Origin: Adiantum capillus-veneris
Lineage: Eukaryota; Streptophyta; Polypodiopsida; Polypodiales; Pteridaceae
Assembly: GCA_014529385.2 (NCBI GenBank)
Contig: CM043969.1
Location: 70,607,676 to 70,671,675, forward strand
Length of the DNA stretch: 64,000 nucleotides
Direction: 5' to 3'
The position numbers and the translations under genes were made by a program. Of this stretch, positions 46,201 through 57,118 are shown piece after piece (the first letter of the stretch is position 1; each line of letters begins with the position of its first letter). The notes beneath the pieces were generated by a model that saw only the letters and a list, made by a program, of their open reading frames with translations, had not been told where the DNA came from and searched no databases.

Positions 46201-48199
46201 GAAGTTCTCACAAATTGCGGGACCATTACATGACCTAACAAAGAAAAATGTTAGGTATACGTGGTCTGCTAAGGAGAACAATGCTTTCGAAAAGCTTAAA
46301 GAAAAGCTTATCTCTCAACCTGTGCTTACACTACCGGATCTCTCAAAACCATTTGAGGTCCAATGTGATGCTTGTGGTGATTGCCTTGGGGCTGTTTTGC
46401 TCCAAGAAGGGCACGCCATAGGCTATGAGAGTCGAAGGCTCGACCCTGTTGAGCAAGCTCTAGGCATATACGAAAAAGAACTCCTTGCAGTTCTACATGC
46501 CTTAGACTCATGGAAGCACTATTTATTGGGGACTCCTTTCATTCTGCGAACGGATCACCAAAGTCTTAAGTACTTCATGACGCAGACCAAGCTCTCCGAC
46601 AAACAAATGAGGTGGGCAAATTTCCTTTCGCAATTTCATTTTCATATTGCTCACATTGCTGGCAAGCATAATCAAGTAGCCGATGCACTCTCAAGACGAC
46701 CGAGAGTGAATGCGGTTTCCATAGCAACTCACAATGATCTATCTTTAATGATAGATGAGTATGCTATTGATCCCGATTTTAGAGATGTGATTTCAGCCCT
46801 TGCCTTAGGGAAGAAAGAAGAACCATTTACTTTACAAGATGGCTATCTTCTCTATGGCAATAGACTATGCGTTACTAACTCACTACGTGAGAAAGTAATG
46901 TATGAATCTCATGCTCCCCCATATGCGGGGCATAGAGGGATTCAGTCTACCCTAAAGGGAATTGAAACATATTTCTATTGGCCTACCATGAAAGTGAACA
47001 TACATGAGTATGTTTCCAAATGTGTGGTATGTCAAAAGACAAAATTTGATAGAGGGAAGCAACTTGGATTGCTTCAACCCTTGCCAATCCCTAATTCACC
47101 GTGGGAGAGCATATCCATGGATTTTATCTTTGGATTGCCTAAGTCTATCCATGGGAATACGGGAATATGGACGATAGTAGACAGGTTCAGTAAACAAGCT
47201 CATTTTATACCTGTCAAAAAGACTATCAAAGCCCATCAAATGGCAACCCTCTTCATTTCACAAATTTTCAAGTACCATGGCTTGCCAATGTCCATAGTGT
47301 CGGATAGAGATCCTAGAATGACCAGTAATTTTTGGAAGGGTCTCTTTGAGAATTTAGGAACAAGGCTAAACTTCTCTTCGGCCTATCATCCACAAACTGA
47401 TGGCCAAAGTGAAATAGCTAACCTAACTATTCTCGATCTACTAAAAGCCTATGTAACGGAAGTAGATCAAAGATCCCAATGGGAGAAGTACTTACCCTTA
47501 GTAGAGTATGCTTACAATAACACTGTACATACTTCTACAGGAAAAGCACCTTTCGAGGTAATTGAGGGAAGATCAAAAAGTCCCTTGCTACTTAAGGTAC
47601 ATGGGAAGATCTTCGCTGCAGATGAGTATAGCCGAGACCTACAAGAATCTTTCCAAAAGATTAAGGATGCTATCTCTATCTCACAGCAAAGGCAAAAGGC
47701 TGCTGCTGACAAGCACAGAAGAGCCCAAGCCTTTAAAGAAAACGATTGGGTCTTGTTAAAGTTTCCCAAGGCTCGCTTAAGGCACACGACGGGCAAGAAT
47801 CCTACGGGCCACCAAAAGTACTATGCTAAACTAGCAAAAAGGTACTATGGTCCCTTCCAGATTCTTAGGCCCATCAATGAGATGGCCTATCAACTTAAGT
47901 TGCCCAATCATTGGCTCATACACAATGCTTTTCATGTGAGCCTCTTAAAGCCTTACAAAGGAGAGCCACCTCAAGAACCAACTATTGAAGACCCATCGGA
48001 GATCGAGGACCACGAGGAGGTGCTGCAGCCCGAGTCCATTCTCCGACATGAAGACAAGGTATTAAGAGGCGGTAAGACTATCAGACGATATCTTATTAAG
48101 TTTAAGAATTATCCTTTTGAAGATGCTAGATGGATGCAAGGCATACAATTAAAGGATAACCTAAACCTTGTCAATGCTTACAATGCTTCCCAAGAGTAA
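43250..48199 (+). CDS. A2 gag-pol polyprotein, intact
   Basis: The 1649-residue polyprotein starts at ATG 43250 (MADNIKESEINVDNFDF), the first ATG after the leader in this frame. Residues of about 110-250 are an RS-like basic/Ser-rich segment with a duplicated KKKARKR-(T/S)-PSSP block. The capsid-like gag domain is at about 265-420 (LAFIQQFDAAFGDEGF, ARQWWSSLRANG), and the knuckle CFKCGEQGHAYRAC is near 481. The protease FDPGSTHNFIS is near 545. RT (790-900) has MPFGLTNAPATFNRLM and FTGVFFDDIIIYS. RNase H has FEVQCDACGDCLGAVL near 1040 and RTDHQSLKYF. The IN zinc finger (AGHRG, CVVCQKTK) is near 1226-1265. IN core acidic residues lie in MDFIFG (1290), SDRDPRM (1351) and PQTDGQSE (1383), followed by a GPF motif. 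A chromodomain-like end (LRGGKTIRRYLIKFKNYPFE) is near 1605. One oddity is CVNYRALN where A1 has CVDYRALN. It probably makes one Gag-Pol precursor. Confidence 0.97.
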   Translation: MADNIKESEINVDNFDFAHEQATNDASMLVNYLVSRLQQAMGNPSLQSEVQRQLRAHGILQAHHHDERTPRKPPCETTKRGLSPIREEEENPYEGLKNLLLDDASPSQRRTQEPPPKERERSESPATSAEMAPRRRRAKRSPSPPKRRRPSHSSPRHNSKRDDKKQEKKKARKRTPSSPSSLSSSSYESYGEDGKDQDKKKARKRSPSSPPSSNSSSSEESDGATFEPSKRRGHRKSYAAWKRSSKLKKFKEGGKSISFLTYDGTFGATDKVLAFIQQFDAAFGDEGFMESSKLRHVAMHFQKSARQWWSSLRANGEAPRTWKALRASIMKQFLATDAKDKVLTEWRSLKLSPNESIHKYVDKFWDLQLKATVFKKLDFGEQKQQFCAGLTEEMAEYVNSQRPRTISAVIHHTMVASRINFQTGGKRNNKPPENKGTNEPKGKDNVQKSPKGNSNKAKEKGVYKGKNKLSPEELERYRKDNRCFKCGEQGHAYRACPQKNNRQDPPRASLVEIQEEEIHQTYHKGSPLCHAWGKVREHDAFILFDPGSTHNFISMELATKLGIQSYEMGDILPADSAFKGQEASVTPLIGKLRLHVQGYVDKEDFFISPLKHEDVILGAPWFDRLAAHVKFPERRISFKFREKDMYIDAREMGNTIPIVHTPAFNKSIKSSISVYMIFVKDSQNEPNALAKENKSNQKELELSNFLKGFQDVFIDDIPCELPPKRGNDDHAIELLPGSSPPNKPPYRVSQAQQEEIMRQVHELIEKGMVRPSSSPFCSPVLLVQKKDGTYRMCVNYRALNRITIKNRFPVPRVEDLFDKLQGSTYFSRIDLKSGYHQIRIVDQDIVKTAFRTTFGLYEYIVMPFGLTNAPATFNRLMEKLFRPHRTFTGVFFDDIIIYSNSLEEHKQHLQVIFQVLRENKLYVNRKKNEFFLQEIQYLGHIISQDGIQMDPSKLEVIKGWPKPRNLHELRSFIGMCAYYRRFIEKFSQIAGPLHDLTKKNVRYTWSAKENNAFEKLKEKLISQPVLTLPDLSKPFEVQCDACGDCLGAVLLQEGHAIGYESRRLDPVEQALGIYEKELLAVLHALDSWKHYLLGTPFILRTDHQSLKYFMTQTKLSDKQMRWANFLSQFHFHIAHIAGKHNQVADALSRRPRVNAVSIATHNDLSLMIDEYAIDPDFRDVISALALGKKEEPFTLQDGYLLYGNRLCVTNSLREKVMYESHAPPYAGHRGIQSTLKGIETYFYWPTMKVNIHEYVSKCVVCQKTKFDRGKQLGLLQPLPIPNSPWESISMDFIFGLPKSIHGNTGIWTIVDRFSKQAHFIPVKKTIKAHQMATLFISQIFKYHGLPMSIVSDRDPRMTSNFWKGLFENLGTRLNFSSAYHPQTDGQSEIANLTILDLLKAYVTEVDQRSQWEKYLPLVEYAYNNTVHTSTGKAPFEVIEGRSKSPLLLKVHGKIFAADEYSRDLQESFQKIKDAISISQQRQKAAADKHRRAQAFKENDWVLLKFPKARLRHTTGKNPTGHQKYYAKLAKRYYGPFQILRPINEMAYQLKLPNHWLIHNAFHVSLLKPYKGEPPQEPTIEDPSEIEDHEEVLQPESILRHEDKVLRGGKTIRRYLIKFKNYPFEDARWMQGIQLKDNLNLVNAYNASQE

Positions 48200-48546
48200 G
48201 CAAATGTACAAAATGTTAAAAAAAATGAACAAAAATTTTTGTCTTATAAGACTCTCTTTTTCTTTATTTGTGCACAAAAATAAAGTAGTATGCATGCTTA
48301 GATCAAGTTTGTGGAGACGACGTCTCCCAAACACCAAGTAGAGCTTGTCACTCTACTATGGAAGACTGATAGGACTAATGTGCAGACATGCTTGCGGCAG
48401 CCTCAGGCTCTCAAGCGCCAAATGGACTAGTCATCCATTATGGAATGATGTCGTAGGGTAACATAGGGATCCTCTACCCGCTAAGAAAAGGACTCATGCA
48501 TATGCTTTATCTTCTCTACACCATAGTCGAGGACGACTATGATTTC
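48200..48546 (+). other. A2 3' untranslated part
   Basis: No gene. The sequence between the stop codon and the PPT is shared with A1 up to the A1 deletion point (AGGACTCAT). Confidence 0.8.
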
Positions 48547-48559
48547 AAGAGAGAGGAAA
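48547..48559 (+). other. A2 polypurine tract
   Basis: AAGAGAGAGGAAA directly precedes the 3' LTR. Confidence 0.88.
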
Positions 48560-50152
48560 TGTTATAATAATCAATATCTAATTCTCCTAAATGATTTTCT
48601 CATATTAAACTGATCATTTAATGTGGGGAAGTGCCAAGGGAGAAAAAGCTAGAATATTGGTTAAGTTAGCAGACCGGCCACAGTAGGGATCCAAAGGAGG
48701 GAAAATAGGGATCCAAAGGGGGGGCCATCTGCAAAAGAGCCATGTGAAACAACGGGCTAAAAAGACCCTAAGGTTCAGCCCATTAAGACTTCCAAAATGC
48801 TAAGGTTCCAAAATTCAAAGGTTGTGTCCAAAGGTCAACCTTAGGGAAAATTGGATGCTTAGTGTGTGTGCCCAAAAAGTCTTTCTGCATCCCTACATGG
48901 GAGGGGGCGAGCCCCAAAGCTAGGGGATGAGAGAGAAAACCATACACACACACACAGGCTCCCTTTACACAAAGGGAATGAGGGACACATGTCAGCTCCC
49001 TAGGCCAGATGCCCACAAGGTGTGCCCAATTCCTATTGGAAGACCCTTGAAGTGGACCAATGAGAATTAAGCTAGAGTAAATCTAGTTTAATTAATTTAA
49101 AAACATTTAATAAAAGAAACCAATAAGAATTAAGTGTCCTAGAAGACTATTGGGCAGTCTCCCAAGGGGTCCAATGAGCATTCAGAAGCCCCATGGCTTG
49201 CCTGATTCCTATTGGCCAGGAGGCAAAGGGGTCCAATGAGAGTTTAGTTTAATTATTTAATTATCTAAAGCTCTCACAAAAGGGGAAAGGGGGACACATG
49301 TCAGAAGGCTATCACTTATGCTGCTTAATTCCTATTGGCTTGACCTGGGGAGGTCCAATGAGGAAAAAGCCAGCCTAACTTAGCAGCTAGGGCTCGCCCA
49401 AGAGAGAGGGGGGGCTGATTTTTGGCAGGGCATTCACTCTCACACTCTCACACTTGACCATGTGTGAAGGGAAAACACTCTATCTCCTCCCAAGCTTTAA
49501 TGGAGAGCTCATCACCTACTCCAAGCTTGTGAGATAGAAGCCTACATCAACACTCTCTTGGCATGTGGATGCAAATCCAACCAAGAGCCAAGCTTCAATG
49601 CATGCTCATCTTCTCTACCAAGCTAATTACTAAGCTAAGCTATGCTAATATGAGTGATTATGTGAGGAGATGTACTTCTTTCTCGTAAGATACTTCTTTT
49701 TCCTCTCAATCTACTCTCATACCCTGCTAGCTCTCACCATCTTCGAAGGTGTGTGAGGTCTTGGGTCTGAGAACGGGGATAATTCAAGTTGTGTTTGATT
49801 AAGTGTTTTGCTTGGTGTATGAAGCTTCCATCTTCATTGCACTAGCTAGTCTTGAAGGAACACAAAGAATTGTATTGTACAATGTCTCTCTTGATGGGAG
49901 AAACCATAATACAAAGCCTTTTGGAGGGGGGACCGGCTCCATGCAAATCCGGTCCTCAACTGTTGTCAATAGTTTAATTGCTCTCTCTTTTGAAAGTATT
50001 GTCGATGCTATCTAACTAGATGTTATGCTTTTTGTTGCTCTCTCCACCCAAGCACTCTTGTAATTCTCATTAGGAATCTATTCTAATGAAATGCCCACTA
50101 TGTTCATGCTAATTTCCGCTACAAATAAGATTTTAGGCCATTAAATGTTACA
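48560..50152 (+). repeat. A2 3' LTR
   Basis: TGTTATAATAATC...TGTTACA, 1593 bp, collinear with 41238-42832 at a near-constant offset of 7320-7322. It is followed by the second AAATA. Confidence 0.96.
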
Positions 50153-50193
50153 AAATAACCACTGGCAGATAACCTTCAAACAAAAACTCAGAA

Positions 50194-52185
50194 ATGTCTC
50201 AGACATCGAGAAAAACAAGGAAGGGTACTCAAGAAAAATCTCAGGATAAGAAACCACTCATGACTAGAGTTGAGCAGAAAAAGAAGTATCAAGAGTTGAA
50301 AAAGGCTCTAAAGGAGATATACACAACCGAAATGGAAACCACGGAAGAGGATGGTAAGGACGCAATGCATGTTCCATCCCATTACAAAAAGTATACTCTC
50401 CAAGATCGGAAAATCATAATTGAACAACCTATTAGAGAACTACAAAAACAAGGTGAATCTTACGAAGGGCCTGAAAACGCTAAAAGGGTAGACTTGGATG
50501 AACTAAGAGAAGACTCTAGGCCTGTTTACATTGAAAATGACCTAGCACAAGAAGAAGAAAAGATTTTGCTGAGCTTGTTAAAGGAATATCAAGATAGCTT
50601 CGCTTGGTCTTACAAGGATCTCAAGGGTGTTGATTCAAAAATCCGTCAACATACCATACCCATGAGAGATGAAGTGAAACCAAGTAGATAGAGACCATAC
50701 ACTTATAACGAAACATTTGCCAGTAAGATCAAAGAAGAGATTGAAAAACTAAAGGAAGCTGAATTCATTTACAAAATTGAACACACAGATTGGGTGTCTT
50801 CAATTGTGGTAGTACTTAAGAAGAATGGGAAATTACAAAAGTGTGTTACTCTCAAAAGGGTGAATGCAGCCACCATCAGAGACAACTTTCCTCTTCCGAT
50901 AATTGAGCATGTTTTAGAACGAGTTGCAGGAAAAGAAGCTTACAACTTCTTAGACAGATTTTTGGGATACAATCAACTTTTGGTTGACCCAAAAGATCAG
51001 CATAAAACTGCTTTTGCAACAGAATGGGTGTATTTGCCTATCGGGTTATGCCGTTTGGGTTAACTAATGCTCCAGCCATGTTTCAAAGGTTGATGAGCCA
51101 TGCTTTCAAAGAGTATCTTTGGAAATTCTTAGAATTATATATGGATGATCTATGCATACATTCATCAATCTGGGCTAATCATTTTGAACACCTCAAAAAG
51201 GTATTCGAAAAATGTAGACTTTATAGGATTTTCTTAAATCATTAAAAGTGCACATTCATGGGAAGACAGGGAAAAATTCTTTGGACATATAGTGTCTAAA
51301 AATAGCATAGCTACCGATATCAAGAAGATTCATGTCATTGCTGATTTGCCTAGACCATTAACAGTCAAGGGGGTACAAGACTTCATGGGACATTGTGGAT
51401 ATTATCGGCGGTTGTCTACATGTACTCTATAATTGCAAAACCCATGTATAGCTTGATTATGCACTTTGAATGGACCGAGGCATGTGAAGAATCCTTCATG
51501 AAGCTTAAGCAAGCTCTCACCTCAGCTCTAATATTGAAATCGCCAAATTGGGATAAGGTATTCCACGTACATGTAGATGCTTCAAATGTTGTTATCGGTT
51601 GTATACTAGCTCAACCAGGAGATGGGAAAATTGACTTTCCTATTTCTTATGCTAGCTGACAATTGAACATGGTAGAAAATAATTACACCACCACCAAAAG
51701 AGAAGGACTAGGAATGATCTATGCTGTTAAAAAGTATAGACATTACCTATTAGCCAACAAGTTTGTGTTCTTTGTGGACCACAAGGCTTTTTTGTATTTG
51801 GTCAACAAGCCATGCAGCACAGGAAGAATAGTGAGATGGTTCATCATTCTTCTCAAATTTGATTTCACTGTGGCTGTAAAAAAAGGCACTACACATCAAC
51901 GAGCAGATCATTTGTCAAGGATTGTTTCAGGCGAATCACCTAAAGGGGTAGACGATGATCTACCAGATACCTATTTGTTCTTTGTGGAAATGATACCTAG
52001 ATGGTCGGGAAACATTGTGTCATTAAAGACTATAGCTCAAGTGGATTCACAAATGTCACTTCCTATCACAATCGGATTAATCGAGCAATCGGCTATGTAT
52101 CAATTTCTAGCTGGAAGGCTTTACAAAAGAAATCGGGATGGGATATTACTTTTATGCATTAACCCTGAAGAAAAATAATAGTACC
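50194..52185 (+). pseudogene. element B pol: RT and RNase H, degenerate
   Basis: The frame starts with a charged linker (MSQTSRKTRKGTQEKSQDKK; LKEYQDSFAWSYKDLKGVDS, the usual pre-RT segment). A TAG at 50689 stands where Gln is plausible before RPYTYNE. RT motifs are DWVSSIVVVLKKNGKLQKCV, FLDRFLGYNQL, MPFGLTNAPAMFQRLM after a frame shift near 51050, and LELYMDDLCIHS with the catalytic DD intact. After decayed thumb sequence, RNase H shows FHVHVDASNVVIGCILAQPG, a TGA before QLN (probably from CGA), EGLGMIYAVKKYRHYLL, FFVDHKAFLYLVNKPC and HQRADHLSRI, so all acidic positions are recognisable. There is no sign of a chromodomain lineage. Several stops make it inactive. Confidence 0.85.
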
Positions 52186-52705
52186 TAAGTCAAGCACATG
52201 TTACCATAGTAGGACTTCACTTTGCGAAAGACAAAACTATGCAACGAATCTTGAGACTTGGAGTATTTTGGCCAACGATGAGGAGAGATGTTCAATCCTT
52301 TGTAAAGGATTGCCCTTAGTGTCAAAAACAAACACCCATACCTCATGTAACATTGTTTCAAATTTCGCATGTTCCTAAGTGGAGTAATTATCTGGTTACT
52401 TACTTATCGAGCTGAACATTTCCTGAGGATATGAGTAAACGCCAACAAAGAGCAATTGAAACTGAAGCAAGAGATTATGCTCTTATTGGGAACCAATTGT
52501 ATCGAAGAGGTAAAGATCAACATTTGTGTCTTTGTGAAAATAAAAACGAGTATATTTTGATTATAGAACAAGCACATGCTGGATTAGTTGGAGGTCACTT
52601 TTCTAGTGAGACCACCGCAAGAGCAATCTTGATGGAAGGCATATGGTGGCCAACACTTTTTGCAAATGTCAAATAATATGTTCGAATATGTGATGCTTGT
52701 CAATG
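52060..52705 (+). pseudogene. element B: two tandem H2C2 integrase zinc-binding modules
   Basis: Module 1 (about 52090-52330) reads GRLYKRNRDGILLLCINPEE, a TAA, then QAHVTIVGLHFAKDKTMQRI, GVFWPTMRRDV and CP-TAG-CQ. Module 2 (about 52431-52705) reads NQLYRRGKDQHLCLC, EQAHAGLVGGHFSSETTARA, GIWWPTLFANVK, a TAA and CDACQ. Each has the order L-Y-x-R, H..H, W-P-T, C..C of the retroviral integrase N-terminal zinc finger. About 100 bp separates them. Both sit between RNase H and the integrase core. I recall related plant elements with the same double arrangement, but could not check. Confidence 0.75.
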
Positions 52706-53755
52706 AGAAAAAATGCCAACACGAGCAGATAGCATGCCCTTAAGACCAATGATGGGGCTAGAGCCTTCGCAAAATGGGGTATAGATTTTGCTGGACCAAT
52801 ACAACCACTTGCTTATAGAACCCAAGCTCAATATATCATTGTAGCTATAGACTATTTGACCAAGTGGGCCGAGGCTAAAGAAACCCAAAAGAATGATTCC
52901 AGAACCACTGATGCATTCTTATATGAGTATGTATTCACAAGATATGGACTGCCAATAGAGATTGTCAGTGATCGGGGACCTCATTTCCTCAATGAAGTAA
53001 TAGAGTATTAGCTTAATGAGTTAATGGTCATCCATAACAAATCAGCTCCCTATCACCCACAAGCAAACGGACAAGCTGAGCATACGAATAAAATTCTTAG
53101 CTCGGTGATGACTAAAGTGGTTATTTTAGGAAGGACAGACTGGGAAATGAATCTCCATGCTTCTCTATGGGCTTATCATGTTTCATTCAAAACAGCTCTA
53201 AATGCTACACTCCTTAACCTTGTTTATGGTCTTGATGCCATACTGCCAATAGAATTTATATTGCCAGCATTAAGGGTAGCAAAGTATCTTGAGTGGACTG
53301 GACATGAATTTTCAGAAAGACTTGAAGATTTGGAAAATCTAGACGAGAAAAGGCTAACTTCTGTAGCTCATATCTATGCACAAAAGCAGAAACAAAAATA
53401 GTTTTTTGATTCTCACTTAATCACAAAAATTTTCAAGAAAGGGGACTTAGTTCTAGTCTATTCCCTTAAGCAACACATTCCCAAGTTTAAGAAAAAGGGA
53501 AACGAACCATTTATTATTGAAGATGCATCTCCAAGTGGAGCAGTAAAATTGTCCACCCTAGATGGTGAATCAATGGCTAATTGGATTAGTGGATGTCGTT
53601 TAAAGAAATACAATTTGCCACTAACCAAAAAATTGCTAGAGAGAATGCATGTAGCCAAACAAAGGAAGATCAAACGACAGCAGGTTATTGATGAAGCCCA
53701 AGAGGAAGCTAGGCTTCGGGTACTCAAGCAAAAAGCTGCTCTCAAGAATCAATAG
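52706..53755 (+). pseudogene. element B integrase core and C-terminus
   Basis: After CQ-TGA-EKMP (CGA expected) and a frame change, the catalytic core reads KWGIDFAGPIQPLAYRTQAQ (first Asp), EIVSDRGPHFLNEVIEY (second Asp), a TAG, then APYHPQANGQAEHTNKIL (Glu). The LHASLWAYHVSFKTALNATL segment is typical of Ty3/gypsy integrases. A TAG at 53399 precedes FFDSHL (KQK-Q-FF is plausible). The C-terminal part, KKGDLVLVYSLKQHIPKFKK and GESMANWISGCRLKKY, ends in a basic helix and a TAG at 53753. It lacks a chromodomain, unlike A1 and A2. Confidence 0.85.
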
Positions 53756-53839
53756 ATATCGATTCCCATCAACACTTTGGAAAGAGATGATCAACAATAG
53801 GAATTTCCTAAAGACGCAGTTTCAACAGATGATGAGGGT

Positions 53840-54430
53840 TAGATGGAATGGATCTGCGCATCAAAGTACAACTCAACAATCATAGCACCAATGCTTTGGT
53901 CGACACAGGAGCTAGAGTGAATGCAGTCAATTATTCCACATACAAGAAGGCAACAAGTCAAGCATTGACGGGCAGGAATAATGACAATCAAAGGATGCAA
54001 CAAGAACCCAACTCCAACATTGGGAGTAGTCAACTTGAACGTGATAGTACATGGATGTTCATGTCCTCATTAGTTTGTATGCTTGCCAGATGAACACATA
54101 AATGAGACGATGATTCTTAGAATTCCCTGGATGCGTACATACAAAGCAGTACCAGATTGGGATACGAATCAACTAAAGCTATCACCTAAAGGAGGGCAAC
54201 TCATTGTTCCAATTGCACCAAGCAAGGAGGAATGGAAAAGAAGCAATCAGCAGACCTATCCACAATGTCAATCTTATCTATCCCCTCGACAATCAAATGC
54301 TACATGTAACATGCAAGGAGTCAAGCAAATTTGGGTACCAAAAGCACAGCTTAAGGATAAACCGATTCAGATATGGGTGCCTAAAACTTCATTGACGAAA
54401 CAAAAGAAGGTTCCAAGGGTTCGAACATAG
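53840..54430 (+). pseudogene. element B: second retropepsin-like segment after integrase
   Basis: MDLRIKVQLNNHSTNALVDT-GARVNAVNY contains the aspartic protease signature hydrophobic-DTGA. After a decayed flap region in another frame comes MILRIPWMRTYKAVPDWDTN, the pattern of the second retropepsin motif (I-L-G-x-P-W-L-x-x). Two IWVPK repeats follow (QIWVPKAQLKDKP, QIWVPKTSLTKQK). Together with the DSGA/ILGRPF protease at 40.2-40.5 kb this is a second protease-like module, downstream of IN. It could be a remnant of another element fused here, but I see no LTR or target-site evidence of an insertion. Confidence 0.55.
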
Positions 54431-54907
54431 AAACGAGCATCTCTGAGCAAGGAACCTAAAATGAAAATCGTTTGGAAGAAAAGAGAGCACTTATCTTCTC
54501 CACAACCCGCGAAACCAATCAAGCAATGGCGAGTTAGGTCTTAACAGACTCCACCACACCATGCAACACCAAGCCGACCGAGCTACCAATGGAGAGAAAA
54601 AGCTCGACAACAATCGAAAGTGCTACCAACAACTCAAGCAATTAGAGTGCTAAAGCACCCTGAGGGTACAATCAAACAGAGAGCACAAAAGCTACAAGAT
54701 TTGCTCTTTGATCAGCAGCAAACCGCGACATCGGAAACCCTTGCGTTAATTACTCAAGACCCAGCTCTTTCACAGTATATTGGTTTGAGTTACATTGATC
54801 TTCATATCATGGTAGAGCCAACCAGGGCTATTCATAGACACTGTTGTTCAACCCATGCACACAGTCGTCCCGGAGTACGCCATTTAGGAGGGGTGGAAGG
54901 GCACTAA
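54431..54907 (+). pseudogene. element B: basic tail region after second protease
   Basis: Basic, Gln-rich decayed coding text (KMKIVWKKREHLSSPQPAKP) leads to an ORF (54620-54907) with KQRAQKLQDLLFDQQQTATS and IGLSYIDLHIMVEPTRAIH, and a TAA at 54905. No domain is recognised. It may be the C-terminal end of the protein that holds the second protease. Confidence 0.4.
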
Positions 54908-57118
54908 GTACTAAGTAATTAAGGACAATGTTTGAAGAGGGAGGAAAAAGTTCTATGTTAACGTGTGATTTTTTGCAAAATTACCTACTAATACCCTTAT
55001 AATTCATCATCAAGGGAAAATTCACTGATAATATTTTGTCGATGAGTGTGAATAGTGTATATACTATCAGAAAATCATTAAAAATAGTCCTTTTTTGGGT
55101 ATTTTTTTATCATATTTGTTGATAATCATGTTTAAAAATGGAGAAATCCAACAAAAAACAATAAAGCTGTGTTTTTCAAGGGATTTTCTTAATTATTGGA
55201 TTTTTACTTTACTTTTTTAGAGCATTTTGCTATTTTCTTTAATTTTTTCAAATAAACAGGTCAAGATTAATGATAAATAGCAGGGAAGCTCAGATGGAAA
55301 AATGGAAGACACGATGGTGATAAAAAAGACAAGGCAGACAAGCATAATTTTTTTTAATGAAATCAGAAGATGGAAGCGGGAAGCCTAAATTAGACGGCCA
55401 AGCCTACTTTTGCAAAATTCTTGCAGAATGAGCTATACGAATCTGATCAGGGAAATTTTTGAGTCTAACATAGATTTCACGGCCTAGTAGGACTAACGGG
55501 GGAATCTGGGGAAATTTGGTTCGGGAAGTATGGGTATAGATATCCGAGGTAAGCTAAAACCACCTCATTTCCACTTGGAGCCTTTGCAGAGAGAGATTTC
55601 GGCCTCTTTCGTGCCACTTTTCCGAAGCCCACACTTGACCATTTTCAGCGCCGTCTCACAGAGACATGAGGGGTAAGTTCTTTACTCAGCAATGATCCAT
55701 TTTGCACGGCCGGTAGCTAGTCTAAAGCCCTAGAAAAAACCCTAGAAATCAAGCAATACACGAAGACCTACGACCTAAAACTGACTATAGCGGCCTGCCA
55801 CCTTGACCAAATCAGATGGGAGTTGAGCCATAGCATGCCCCAACATAATAGAACCTTTCTATACCATAAAATGACCATTCAATTGGGGTCAAGGGGGCCT
55901 CCAGCAGAAAAGTTAGGTTTTTGGCAAATGCCAGAATTCCGACCTGACTCCACAGATGGCTTGCTAATGAGGTCCATATACAATGTATATGATTGGTTTG
56001 GTGAAATCCATCAAGCAAAGCCCTTGAAAAGCAAAAAATGGCTCGAAAGTTACAAGCATTAAATTCGACATACGTCAAACTGACTCCAAATGAGCCAAAA
56101 TTGGACAGGTTGCTTCACGACTATGTTACGGAAAAGTCCAAAGCTTCAAAGTTGACCGACCAACCCAACACACAGAGTAGTCACAAAAAACCGTGATTTC
56201 AAAGTCGACAAAGCACAAAGTGATGTGGGCATGACCAAACTTAACCAAATTCAATTTAGGACTTTTATTAGGTGTATGAAACGTGTCTAGGTCAAAATTT
56301 GTAGGTTTTGCAAAGTTTTTGTCACTGTAGTAAATAATCGCGATTATTTACTTTTGCATCAGTTTTGCATGGAAATTGTCAAATCACCTCACCTATCATG
56401 TGTATACACCTATTACATGCCAAAAATCAAGTATGAGCCAAAATGACCACCCATTACTTGTAAAATTGCCAAAAAAATGCAAAGAAGTCTTTGCAAGCCA
56501 AAATTTGGGTTATGGACCACATTTCTTGATCCAAATCACTTCATATCTCATACCCAAGGTCCATCACTGCCTAGAACCAATTTGTACCAAAAAATATCAA
56601 TTTTGGAAGAAAAGTTATTAATCGCGATTATTTACTTTTTGGTCAAAATTGTGGAATTTAAATATTGGTCATCATACATCCAAAGTACATGATGTGTTAA
56701 GCCCACTAGCCAGCTTCGAATCAATTCGGAGTTCAAAATCTCAAATATCCTTTATATCTACTGTTTTAGAGACCTAAAGCCAAAATCTGCTGGTATCATT
56801 TTCACCTTATGCATCCAAATGAGCCCATATTTCCCTCAGGGCATGTATTTGGTATATACTCCAAGCATATAAAGCCAAGTTTGCAAAAAGTTGGAAATTT
56901 TCCTCAGCTGTAAATAATAACGATTATTTACTTTGGTTGAAAATTTTTGTTTTGACCATACAATTTTGTTCCTTGCATGTTTTTATGCATCTTTGCTTGT
57001 TCAAAAATTGATTTGAAGCAATTTGGATCAAATTGTCAACATTTCAGTCTAAAAGGACATTCCTGAGAAAATTTCGACAAATCTACTAACTTTGCACTCT
57101 ATTCACTGAATAGGAGCA
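54908..57118. repeat. element B 3' spacer with three periodic palindromes
   Basis: The spacer is non-coding over 2.2 kb. TAAATAATCGCGATTATTTA at 56331-56350 is the core of a perfect 24-bp palindrome (56329-56352). Related inverted repeats are at about 56613-56636 and 56910-56931, with steps of about 285 and 295 bp. Flanking words (TTGCAAAG/TTGCAAAAAG upstream, TTTTGC or TTTGG downstream) match the leader array at 13.0-13.9 kb. The first 1.3 kb (54.9-56.3) holds AT-rich sequence and an acceptor-like CT-rich tract near 55560-55640, but nothing I can name. Confidence 0.8.

Larger units (their letters stand above)
41238..50152 (+). mobile_element. gypsy A2: intact young chromovirus-type element
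   Basis: It is 8915 bp long with LTRs of 1595 and 1593 bp, and perfect AAATA duplications (41233-41237 and 50153-50157). It has an iMet PBS, one uninterrupted 1649-codon gag-pol ORF and a PPT before the 3' LTR. By eye the LTRs differ at about five bases plus a 2-bp CA-repeat indel (0.3 percent), so it inserted recently. It lies in element B between protease and RT. Everything needed for autonomous transposition appears present. Confidence 0.97.
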
